Assembly: GCF_015710975.1 (NCBI RefSeq)
Contig: NZ_CP049783.1
Coordinates: forward strand, 1,178,501-1,242,500
Length of the DNA: 64,000 nucleotides
Direction: 5' to 3'
From: Paenibacillus polymyxa
GTDB lineage: Bacteria > Bacillota > Bacilli > Paenibacillales > Paenibacillaceae
Under the pieces are notes generated by a model. It saw only the letters and a list, made by a program, of their open reading frames with translations, had not been told where the DNA came from and searched no databases. A program made the position numbers and the translations under genes. Shown here piece by piece: positions 36,649-43,914 of this stretch (the first letter of the stretch is position 1; each line of letters opens with the position of its first letter).

Positions 36649-37332
36649 ATGGCATCTATTAAAATCCTTTCTCTTAATGTCGGCATGCCCAAGCAGATCC
36701 GGTTTAATCAGAAGGACGTTTCTACGGGGATATTCAAGTCGGCCACAGATGAATATCTGTATTTATCTTATCTAAACTTCGAAGGGGATGGGCAGGGCGA
36801 TCTAGTTCATCACGGAGGGCACGAGAAAGCTGTATGCGTCTATCCCTACGAGCACTACCCCTTCTGGGAAAATGAATTGCGGAGGCCGCTCGATTACGGC
36901 GCATTCGGTGAAAATTTAACGATAAAGGGTTTGCTAGAATCCGACGTTTGCATTGGAGACGTCTTTAAGCTTGGCAAAGCTATCGTTCAAGTTAGCCAGC
37001 CGAGACAGCCTTGCTACAAGTTGTCCCTCAAGTACGGCGTACCCGACATGCCCCTGAAGGTACAGCAAACAGGCTACACGGGATTCTACTTCCGCGTTCT
37101 GGAAGAGGGAGTTGTCTCTAAAGCCGACGGACTATCCCTCCTTCATCGCCATCCGAAAGCAATTACGGTTTCATTTGCCAATCGAATTATGCATCAAGAG
37201 AAGGATCATATCGAGGGTATTAAACAAATTCTCGAAGTGGAAGAATTGTCCGTAAACTGGAGAAATACGTTTCTAAAACGTTTGGCGGGAACAGAAACGG
37301 ATTCTCGGGAAAGACTATCAGGCAATTCGTAA
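36649..37332 (+). CDS. MOSC-domain protein, YiiM-like
   Basis: 227 residues. MOSC core VHHGGHEKAVCVYPYEHY, GAFGENLTIKG, and QPRQPCYKLSLKYG with the conserved cysteine that binds molybdenum cofactor; a C-terminal 3-alpha domain (LLHRHPKAITVSFANRIM). YiiM-type proteins reduce N-hydroxylated compounds. GAGGTG six bases before ATG 36649. Confidence 0.88.
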   Translation: MASIKILSLNVGMPKQIRFNQKDVSTGIFKSATDEYLYLSYLNFEGDGQGDLVHHGGHEKAVCVYPYEHYPFWENELRRPLDYGAFGENLTIKGLLESDVCIGDVFKLGKAIVQVSQPRQPCYKLSLKYGVPDMPLKVQQTGYTGFYFRVLEEGVVSKADGLSLLHRHPKAITVSFANRIMHQEKDHIEGIKQILEVEELSVNWRNTFLKRLAGTETDSRERLSGNS

Positions 37333-37473
37333 GGAAGTAGTTCAATGAGTTAGTATGTTTTGTGTAGAGTGAACTTTTTTACCGAGATCGGGCATATCCT
37401 TCAATCCTGTCCTCATAGCTTGTATAGTACGGAGACTTAGCTTGAATCATTTATAAAGGAGGATATGCCTGAC

Positions 37474-37812
37474 ATGTCAGTCTATAAGTCTTCCACAGGA
37501 CTGGATGAAAATATAGCAGCTGTCCTGTGCTATTTGTTCGCATTTATTGGAGCGCTGGCCTTTGTCATGCTGGAAAAGAAAAGCCGATTCGTATTATTTC
37601 ACGCACTGCAATCCATACTTCTTTTTGTAGCCCTCATGATCGGGCATGTGCTAGTCGGATTCATTCCGCTACTCGGTCCTTTGCTCGCTTCCCTGCTAAC
37701 GCTGGCAAGCCTTGCCATGTGGATTATCTTGTTAATTCGTGCGGGACAAGGAAAGTGGCTCAAGCTTCCCTGGATAGGCGATCTAGCTCTTCATCAAGCC
37801 CGGCAGTTATAA
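37474..37812 (+). CDS. DUF4870-type membrane protein
   Basis: 112 residues: SSTGLDENIAAVLCYLF, then three or four hydrophobic segments with EKKSRFVLFHALQS between the first two. Typical of the DUF4870 family; role unknown. AGGAGG lies 11 bases before ATG 37474 and two before ATG 37465, so the former is preferred. Confidence 0.8.
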   Translation: MSVYKSSTGLDENIAAVLCYLFAFIGALAFVMLEKKSRFVLFHALQSILLFVALMIGHVLVGFIPLLGPLLASLLTLASLAMWIILLIRAGQGKWLKLPWIGDLALHQARQL

Positions 37813-37820
37813 AACAGAAA

Positions 37821-37855
37821 AAAACCTTGATCCTAAACAAGGATTCAAGGTTTTT
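37821..37855. terminator. Terminator between DUF4870 and sigma-factor genes
   Basis: AAAACCTTGA+TCCT pairs with AGGA+TCAAGGTTTT with one bulged T; T-run after it. Converging genes share it. Confidence 0.8.
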
Positions 37856-37868
37856 CCGTTTGGGCAGC

Positions 37869-38843
37869 TCATTCTTTTACGCTTACTTCTTCTGTCCTTA
37901 TATGAATGTGTCTCAGCTTATCTGGATTAACCATTAAATAAAAATTCTGAATATGCTCCCCGTTCGGTGCCAGTCTGAGACACAAGGTTTCTCTCACTTC
38001 ACCGTCTTTCAGAAATGCCAGCTGAACCTCACCATTGATGACCGTGTGGACCACATCTCTTTCTCGTAAAACGGTTAATACCCGACGAGAGGTCAACAGG
38101 GCGAGAACGCCTTTGCGTACAACCATCGGTCTCATCACCGTATGCACATTACCTCCACCATCTGACACGAATACAGGTTGTTCAGCCAGTAGTTCCAGCA
38201 TAGCAGTCACATCGTAGGCGAGAAAAGCAGTTGTAAAACGTTCCAGCAGTTTTACCCGGGAAGAGTTATTTATATTAGGACTGATTGGAGCTTCAGGAGC
38301 AGATTCTCCGGAAGATAGAATACGGCGGGAGCGACTGAACAACTGACGACAGTTGCTCTCGGACTTGCCCAGTAATTCCGCAATATCTTTATAATCATAT
38401 TGAAAAGCTTCTCTCAGCACAAAAACAGCCCGCTCTATCGGCTTTAGTTGCTCCAGCAGAACCAGAAATGCGTAAGATATCATATCTTTGCGTTCTAACC
38501 AATCGGCAGGAAGATCCGCGCTCTCACCCAGCGGCTCCGGCAGCCACTGTCCTACATACGTCTCTCTTTGCTTGCGCGCAGAATTCAGCAGATTCAAGCA
38601 CCGATTCATCGTCATTTTGGCTACATAGGCTTTGGGGTTCTGTATGTCATTCAGGGGCTTATGCTCCAGCTCGACAAAGCAGTCTTGAACAACATCCTCG
38701 GCATCCGTCACCGTTCCAAGCATGCGATAAGCAATGGCAAAAGAATATTTGCGATATTTCTGATACAGCTCCTCCAGACTTACATCCACCGATTCTTGTT
38801 CAATTCCGTATTCTTTGCCAGACAAAACATAGCCCCCATTCAT
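37869..38843 (-). CDS. sigJ: ECF41-group sigma factor
   Basis: 324 residues: sigma2 (YAIAYRMLGTVTDAEDVVQDCF type), sigma4 (RAVFVLREAFQYDYKDIAELLGKSESNCRQLFSRSR), then a SnoaL-like C-terminal domain. All three ECF41 signatures are here: WLPEP (100-104), DGGG in the extension and NPDKL (306-310). The C-terminal domain controls activity in place of an anti-sigma factor. Its ATG overlaps the stop of the upstream gene by one base. Confidence 0.92.
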   Translation of the reverse strand: MNGGYVLSGKEYGIEQESVDVSLEELYQKYRKYSFAIAYRMLGTVTDAEDVVQDCFVELEHKPLNDIQNPKAYVAKMTMNRCLNLLNSARKQRETYVGQWLPEPLGESADLPADWLERKDMISYAFLVLLEQLKPIERAVFVLREAFQYDYKDIAELLGKSESNCRQLFSRSRRILSSGESAPEAPISPNINNSSRVKLLERFTTAFLAYDVTAMLELLAEQPVFVSDGGGNVHTVMRPMVVRKGVLALLTSRRVLTVLRERDVVHTVINGEVQLAFLKDGEVRETLCLRLAPNGEHIQNFYLMVNPDKLRHIHIRTEEVSVKE

Positions 38844-39286
38844 TAAAGACTGCCTGGATACATTCCGGTCGCTATGGCAATCCGGTTCCAGCTGTTGATC
38901 ACATTAATTGCGGTAATCAAATCTACGTACTCTTCCTCTGTAAAATGTTCTCTGACCCGATTATACAAGTCTGTAGGTACCCCTTGCTCTGAGATATGAG
39001 TGACCGCTTCGGCTAATTCAAGCATAGCACGTTCTTTTTCTGTGAACAAAGGAACCTCCCGCCATAAAGCAAGCTGCAAAATGTGGTCAGCATAATCCCC
39101 TAGTTTTAGCAAATCCTTTGCATGCATATCAAGACAATAGGAACAGCCATTGATTTGGGATACTCTAATTTTCAGCAGTTCGTACAATACTTTGTCTGTA
39201 AAACGACCGGAAATATATTTTTCCATCTCCATCATTGCCTTGAATGTACTAGGACTCACTGCTCTGTGGTTAAATCTTAAACTCAC
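38843..39286 (-). CDS. Carboxymuconolactone decarboxylase-like (AhpD-type) protein, ECF41 partner
   Basis: 147 residues. The redox motif is NGCSYCLDMHAKDL with Cys48, Cys51 and His55, as in AhpD-like peroxidase partners. Conserved genomic partner of ECF41 sigma factors, presumably their target. GTG start 39286 with GGAGG nine bases upstream. Confidence 0.9.
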   Translation of the reverse strand: MSLRFNHRAVSPSTFKAMMEMEKYISGRFTDKVLYELLKIRVSQINGCSYCLDMHAKDLLKLGDYADHILQLALWREVPLFTEKERAMLELAEAVTHISEQGVPTDLYNRVREHFTEEEYVDLITAINVINSWNRIAIATGMYPGSL

Positions 39287-39321
39287 GATACATCGCCTCC
39301 ATTATTGGTTTACATACAGAA

Positions 39322-39348
39322 GACAAATGAACATGTGATTTTGTGACA
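39322..39348 (-). promoter_or_regulatory. ECF41-type promoter
   Basis: Minus strand TGTCACA (39348-39342), 16 bases, TGTC (39325-39322). The ECF41 consensus as I recall it is TGTCACA-N16-CGTC; one base differs. Implies autoregulation of the two-gene unit. Confidence 0.65.
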
Positions 39349-39437
39349 AAGTGCAATACATCAATTTGGAATTGCCCTCAATTGACATAGCATGTATTAT
39401 AGATAAATGATTTTATGCAAAGAAGGTGTGCACTCAC

Positions 39438-39932
39438 ATGAGTGGAAAAGGTTTTATTAAAGAATTTAAAGAATTCGCTGTACGGGGTAACGTGATTGAC
39501 CTCGCAGTCGGTGTTATCATTGGTGGAGCGTTTGGCAAGATTGTTACTTCTGTGGTAAACGATATTATTATGCCTCCGATTGGTAAACTTCTGGGCGGTA
39601 TGAATTTTCCAGACTTATATGTAGCTTTACAAGCTGCCGACCCTCTAAATGCTGACGGTACACGCAAGACTTTGGCACAAGCCAAGGAAGCAGGGATTGC
39701 GGTCCTTGCCTATGGTCAGTTTATTAATGTCCTGCTAGATTTCCTCATCGTGGCCTTCTGTGTGTTCATGCTGGTCAAAGGGATTAACATGCTGAAGCGC
39801 AAAGAGGAAGAAAAACCTCCTCAGGAAAAAACAATTAAGGAATGTCCACATTGCCTGTCCGAAATCCCTATAGCTGCTACCCGCTGTGCACATTGCACTT
39901 CCAAGCTAGAGGGATTCGTTGAAGCACGCTGA
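39438..39932 (+). CDS. mscL: Large-conductance mechanosensitive channel with C-terminal zinc ribbon
   Basis: 164 residues. MscL core: [33 protein letters not shown] (N-terminal helix and TM1) and the TM2 region [21 protein letters not shown]. Emergency osmotic release valve. Instead of the usual short helix it ends with a CPHC-x13-CAHC ribbon (about residues 136-156) that could bind zinc. GAAGG precedes ATG 39438. Confidence 0.92.
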   Translation: MSGKGFIKEFKEFAVRGNVIDLAVGVIIGGAFGKIVTSVVNDIIMPPIGKLLGGMNFPDLYVALQAADPLNADGTRKTLAQAKEAGIAVLAYGQFINVLLDFLIVAFCVFMLVKGINMLKRKEEEKPPQEKTIKECPHCLSEIPIAATRCAHCTSKLEGFVEAR

Positions 39933-39960
39933 CTCGAACTACATTCCTATGAATACAACA

Positions 39961-39997
39961 AACGGCTTAAGACGGTGCATCGTCTTAAGCCGTTTTT
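39961..39997 (+). terminator. Terminator of mscL
   Basis: AACGGCTTAAGACG-GTGCAT-CGTCTTAAGCCGTT then TTT; perfect 14-base stem, also useful to the converging phosphatase gene. Confidence 0.9.
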
Positions 39998-40016
39998 AGC
40001 ATGGCTCTAAAAATCA

Positions 40017-40721
40017 TTAATTGAAGTTGGTGATAATACCCCGAGGTCTGACTGGCAAACCTTCTGCGTACAGATGGGAGACATCACCGAAGCCAATGCA
40101 ACGGGGAACTGCCCATTCCTTGGAGCGTTCATCAAACAAGATGGTGGTTACGGAGCTAGGCGGCATCCAAAAACCGGACCAGACCAAAGCCAACGGTAGT
40201 TCCAACAGATGTGCAAGCCAGGTTAGCCCGAAGCCGCCATGACAAAATACGGCTACCCTGTCTTCCGTGTGCTTCAGAATTCGGTACCTGCCCTCGACCC
40301 GCTCAAAGCCTTGCCGCTTCAAAAATTCATCAGAATGAACTTTCAGTCGCTCGAAGGTTTCAGGACTTTGTGTCCCCTGATAATAGGAAATGTCCTTCCA
40401 AGAATCATGAGTCGGCAGAGGCGACCCGGAACGAATCACTTCACCAGGCAAATCCCAATGGGAAAGACGACCGTATGGAGTATCCTCCAGCTTTAGAGCC
40501 AGCTCCTGCGTCCAGTCCTCCACTTCATAAGTCATACCGAGAGAGTCGGCGGTGTACCGCATCGTATCCAAGGCCCGTCCCAAAGGAGAGACGTAAATAC
40601 GGTCCAATCCGTGACTGGACAGTCGTTTGGCCAGTGCCTTGGCTTCCAAATGTCCCTCCGGCGTGATGGTGTTGTTAGGGTAATCAGGGTCTGCATGTCG
40701 GATAATATACAATCTCATCAT
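40017..40721 (-). CDS. Histidine phosphatase-family protein
   Basis: 234 residues. RHG-type site reads LYIIRHADPDYP (catalytic His), YVSPLGRALDT carries the second arginine, and VAVFCHGGFG the second His. Phosphoglycerate-mutase-like phosphatase; substrate unknown. ATG 40721 has GGAG six bases upstream. Confidence 0.88.
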   Translation of the reverse strand: MMRLYIIRHADPDYPNNTITPEGHLEAKALAKRLSSHGLDRIYVSPLGRALDTMRYTADSLGMTYEVEDWTQELALKLEDTPYGRLSHWDLPGEVIRSGSPLPTHDSWKDISYYQGTQSPETFERLKVHSDEFLKRQGFERVEGRYRILKHTEDRVAVFCHGGFGLTWLAHLLELPLALVWSGFWMPPSSVTTILFDERSKEWAVPRCIGFGDVSHLYAEGLPVRPRGIITNFN

Positions 40722-40794
40722 TGGTTCTCCGTTCCTAAGAATGGCGACAGGATCGCTTGATCTCATTCCATTGGTTTGCTCTCCTGATCTTTAA

Positions 40795-41088
40795 TTAATG
40801 TTTATTGAGCAAATTTTCCAAAATCGCGCGCAAATCTCTGTCTTCTTGGTAAACTTCCTCACCCGTATCCAGCTCAATAACCCGGATATATGTATAGTTC
40901 GCTCTGGCATCGACTGGTTTAAAAATCAATTCCTCCGGGTTGTCTGGACGCACATCATAGCCCATATTTTTGAACATATCTGTTATTTGGTCAATCCCCG
41001 GCTTGCCTCCGCTTTCCAGCATAATCAGCCCGCGCAGTTCTTTGGGCTCCTCTGGATGCATCACTCGGAAATGTACAATACATTCCAT
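40795..41088 (-). CDS. Hypothetical protein
   Basis: 97 residues, soluble, mixed alpha/beta (IVHFRVMHPEEPKELRGLIML, GIDQITDMFKNMGYDVRPDN). Not recognised. AAAGGAGCG precedes the ATG, 29 codons of charged tail. Upstream of and in the same direction as the histidine phosphatase gene. Confidence 0.65.
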   Translation of the reverse strand: MECIVHFRVMHPEEPKELRGLIMLESGGKPGIDQITDMFKNMGYDVRPDNPEELIFKPVDARANYTYIRVIELDTGEEVYQEDRDLRAILENLLNKH

Positions 41089-41261
41089 GTAAAATCGCTC
41101 CTTTCAATCATAAACCTATGTTATGGCGCAAATCTCCATGTTCCCAGCATACCCCAAAAGCTACTCCACATTCCACATCGACCATCATATCGTCAGGATG
41201 GAAAACACGTTATACTGTAAAGTAAGACTTTGATTTTCTGCTGATTATAGGAGGAACCACG

Positions 41262-41894
41262 ATGACTAGCGAGCTTCTGGATATCTATGACGATGAAGAC
41301 AACCCCCTTGGCACAGCCTCTCGACAGGAAGCACATGCCAAGGGATACTGGCACCATACCTTTCACTGCTGGCTGGCACGAGACACTTCGACAGGCCGCC
41401 GCTTGCTATTCCAACAGCGTCAGGATACAAAGGACACCTTCCCCGGATGCTACGATATTACAGCAGCTGGGCATTTGACTTCAGGCGAAGATATGTCCCA
41501 GGCAGCTCGCGAGCTGGAGGAAGAACTGGGCATTCATGTTCCCTTTACCTACTTAACACCGCTGATGACCGTTCGGTATGAAAGTAAAGGCACCGCACAG
41601 GGCACCTCTTTTTGGGATCGGGAGGTCAGCTCGGTGTTTGGACTGCTGTCCAACCAGCCCCTGGAAGCCTATTGTCTCCAGCAGGAAGAAGTAGCTGGAC
41701 TGTACGAAGCAGACCTTGAGCAAGCACTGGCCCTGTTTGAAGGCCATATTCCATTTATCGAAGCCCAAGGTATTACGTCGGGGCCGAACCCGGAAAAAAC
41801 TCGCCGCCTGATTACACCGGATCAATTTGTGCCTCATCAAGCGGGCTATATTACATCTGTATGCCGGGCTCTGATGGAACTTCCCTCCCAGTAG
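41262..41894 (+). CDS. NUDIX hydrolase, Idi-like
   Basis: 210 residues. Nudix box from Gly70: GHLTSGEDMSQAARELEEELGI is shorter by one residue than the canonical pattern between its Glu and the REUxEE core, as in some isopentenyl-diphosphate-isomerase-like NUDIX proteins. Upstream segment DIYDDEDNPLGTASRQEAHAKGYWHHTFHCW supports that subfamily. Cleaves a nucleoside diphosphate derivative; substrate unknown. AGGAGG before the ATG. Confidence 0.85.
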   Translation: MTSELLDIYDDEDNPLGTASRQEAHAKGYWHHTFHCWLARDTSTGRRLLFQQRQDTKDTFPGCYDITAAGHLTSGEDMSQAARELEEELGIHVPFTYLTPLMTVRYESKGTAQGTSFWDREVSSVFGLLSNQPLEAYCLQQEEVAGLYEADLEQALALFEGHIPFIEAQGITSGPNPEKTRRLITPDQFVPHQAGYITSVCRALMELPSQ

Positions 41895-41902
41895 TCCTTA
41901 AC

Positions 41903-42691
41903 CTATTCTCCGGCTGACATATATTTGCCGACAATGCCTTCATACCGCCAGCCATATCGGGTCGACAGCTCGCTGCCCATATCATGCTCCAGTTCATACA
42001 AAATAAGATCCTGAGCAAAATGATCAAGCAGCAAACCTGTCATCACCGGATGCTCGGTAATAAGCGCCTGTGTCGGGCAATTCTCTCCCCGCATTCCCAG
42101 CATGCACCAACGCCGGTCAATAACAAAGGAAAACTTGCGCCCTGACGGTTCCTGGCCGTTTGTACCAGATGCACGCGGTAGCCACGGCCCCAACATGCTA
42201 TCTCCGTTGTCGCAGGACCATAGGAGTCGCACACCCCGACTCTCGGCTTTTTTCAACTCTTCCCGCAGCAGTTCGGCTTCCTCACGCCACAAATCCAGCA
42301 CAATCTCATGCTTAGCCCGTTCCAGCTCGCGTGTCAGGCTTTCCAGCACCTTCCGGTCACCTTCCACATTATAAAAGGTCGGCTTGGCTGGTTCTGTTCG
42401 TGGCATCTCCTTCTCCACCGCCAGCAGGGATTCCCGCATCTGCCCTTCAATCATCCGGGTCAGCTCACCCGGCGGCAGCATGCTGTAGCGTACAGGTTCT
42501 CCTGCACTCGCTCTGAGATATCCCTGTCCGGCCAAACGCTGCAAAGCTGCGTACACGTTGGAGCGCGATGCCCCCAAACGCTTAGCAACTTCATAGCCGG
42601 AAGCCGCATTTTGTCTCGAAAGCTCGACCATCACCTTGGCTTCCATCTCCGTAAAACCCAGATTCCGCAGATGTTGCAGCAAACGCTCCAT
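41903..42691 (-). CDS. TrmB-family regulator
   Basis: 262 residues. N-terminal winged helix (LRNLGFTEMEAKVMVELSRQNAASGYEVAKRLGASRSNVYAALQRL) and a PLD-like C-terminal sensing domain (EIVLDLWREEAELLREELKKA). In bacteria such proteins control sugar or envelope genes. ATG 42691 with GGGG upstream is preferred; TTG 42760, overlapping the previous stop, is possible. Only eight bases separate its stop from the converging NUDIX stop. Confidence 0.82.
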   Translation of the reverse strand: MERLLQHLRNLGFTEMEAKVMVELSRQNAASGYEVAKRLGASRSNVYAALQRLAGQGYLRASAGEPVRYSMLPPGELTRMIEGQMRESLLAVEKEMPRTEPAKPTFYNVEGDRKVLESLTRELERAKHEIVLDLWREEAELLREELKKAESRGVRLLWSCDNGDSMLGPWLPRASGTNGQEPSGRKFSFVIDRRWCMLGMRGENCPTQALITEHPVMTGLLLDHFAQDLILYELEHDMGSELSTRYGWRYEGIVGKYMSAGE

Positions 42692-42756
42692 ATGTTCTGT
42701 TCCCCCTATGCTGCCTGGCGTTATGTCTGTGTCCTGCGGCAGCCTGTTCGGCTGCG

Positions 42757-43602
42757 TCAAATCTGTTCAGCTCCACAGCGCGGGCACCATTTGGAGCCTT
42801 TGGGTAATTCCGCTGTGCAGATTTGACATTTTACATTTTCGCGTATTTGCGTTGACGGTGTTGCCGGCTTCTCTGCTCCCGAATTGTTAGCCTTCCAATA
42901 TCGAATGCGCTCGTCCAGCTCCTCCTGACGCTCCCGTTCACGTTCCAGTTCTTCAAGACGATGGTGTTCTTTCTCCAGTTCTTCCTGACGACGGCGCTCC
43001 CACTCTTCATCGAATGCCGCTTTTTCTTCCGGAGTAAAATCAGACACCGTGTAATTGCGGTCTGATTCCGTTGGATCGTGCGTTTCATACCGCTCATCCT
43101 GTTCATGCCGATCGATTACTTCATCTTCTGCATACTCCATGTAGGCAGGCACAGCATCCTTCGCTGCCTCAGGCTTGCGCAGATCAAAAGAATAAGCGTC
43201 TGTTGGCACCTCTTCCCGCACAGCCGCTACTTGCTTGGAGGCAGCCTGCCCTCCATTTAACTTGCGTCCGCATTTGGGACAAAAGTTCGCATCCAGCGGC
43301 ACAACTGCACCACAGGTACATAAATGGGCGTTTTTCAATTCTGCAATTCTACTGCGCAGCTCATCAATTTCATCCTGAAGCTCATCACAAGCAGTAGACA
43401 ACTGTGTCATCTCGGTTTCAGCCACTGACATATCGGATGCCCGGTAGCCTTCGTAAAAGATTTGACCCATTCGTAAGAAATGAACATCCATTTCCTGCTG
43501 AATCGTTGTAATTTGCGAATTAATCTTACTAATCTCGACAGCATGCTGCGCCTTTTCTGTTGCGCGATTAGCGCCTTCCTTTATACGTTGAATCAGCTTC
43601 AT
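42757..43602 (-). CDS. Zinc-ribbon coiled-coil protein
   Basis: 281 residues: an N-terminal helical region (RIKEGANRATEKAQHAVEISK) and coiled coil to residue about 95, zinc ribbon 1 (CTCGAVVPLDANFCPKCG), a charged coiled coil rich in Glu and Arg, and zinc ribbon 2 (CQICTAELPKGSKWCPRCG). Function unknown; a scaffold or regulator role is guesswork. GGAGG eight bases before ATG 43602. Confidence 0.75.
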   Translation of the reverse strand: MKLIQRIKEGANRATEKAQHAVEISKINSQITTIQQEMDVHFLRMGQIFYEGYRASDMSVAETEMTQLSTACDELQDEIDELRSRIAELKNAHLCTCGAVVPLDANFCPKCGRKLNGGQAASKQVAAVREEVPTDAYSFDLRKPEAAKDAVPAYMEYAEDEVIDRHEQDERYETHDPTESDRNYTVSDFTPEEKAAFDEEWERRRQEELEKEHHRLEELERERERQEELDERIRYWKANNSGAEKPATPSTQIRENVKCQICTAELPKGSKWCPRCGAEQI

Positions 43603-43690
43603 CGTCATTTCCTCCCCATATCCAGCCGGATTTCACTGTACCGTCCGTATATCCCAAAGTTTTTTTCTGTTGGCAAGCCTCGAACTCCTG

Positions 43691-43696
43691 TATAAT
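43691..43696 (+). promoter_or_regulatory. Candidate -10 box for the helicase gene
   Basis: A perfect TATAAT with TGTTGG 18 bases upstream. It is the only promoter-like element in the 312-base gap 43603-43914. Confidence 0.35.
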
Positions 43697-43914
43697 GGAA
43701 TGCGGTCATATCGCCTGTTTGAGGCTATAGGCATTGGCGTCAACCTATTAACGTTCTGACGCTCCTGCTCTAGATCCGCATGAATTCAGCATCATTTTTA
43801 GTCCATTCGCCTTGTTCTTATCATCAACTAAAGCTGACTAGAACTCTATCATACCAAAAACTACCCCCATTTGTGAAAATGGAAGATTTTAAGAACGAAA
43901 GGGGTTTCAGGATC

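Noticed and set aside
41330..41540. Unusual NUDIX box as a novel enzyme
   Set aside because: The one-residue-shorter box is, as far as I recall, usual in Idi-like NUDIX proteins.
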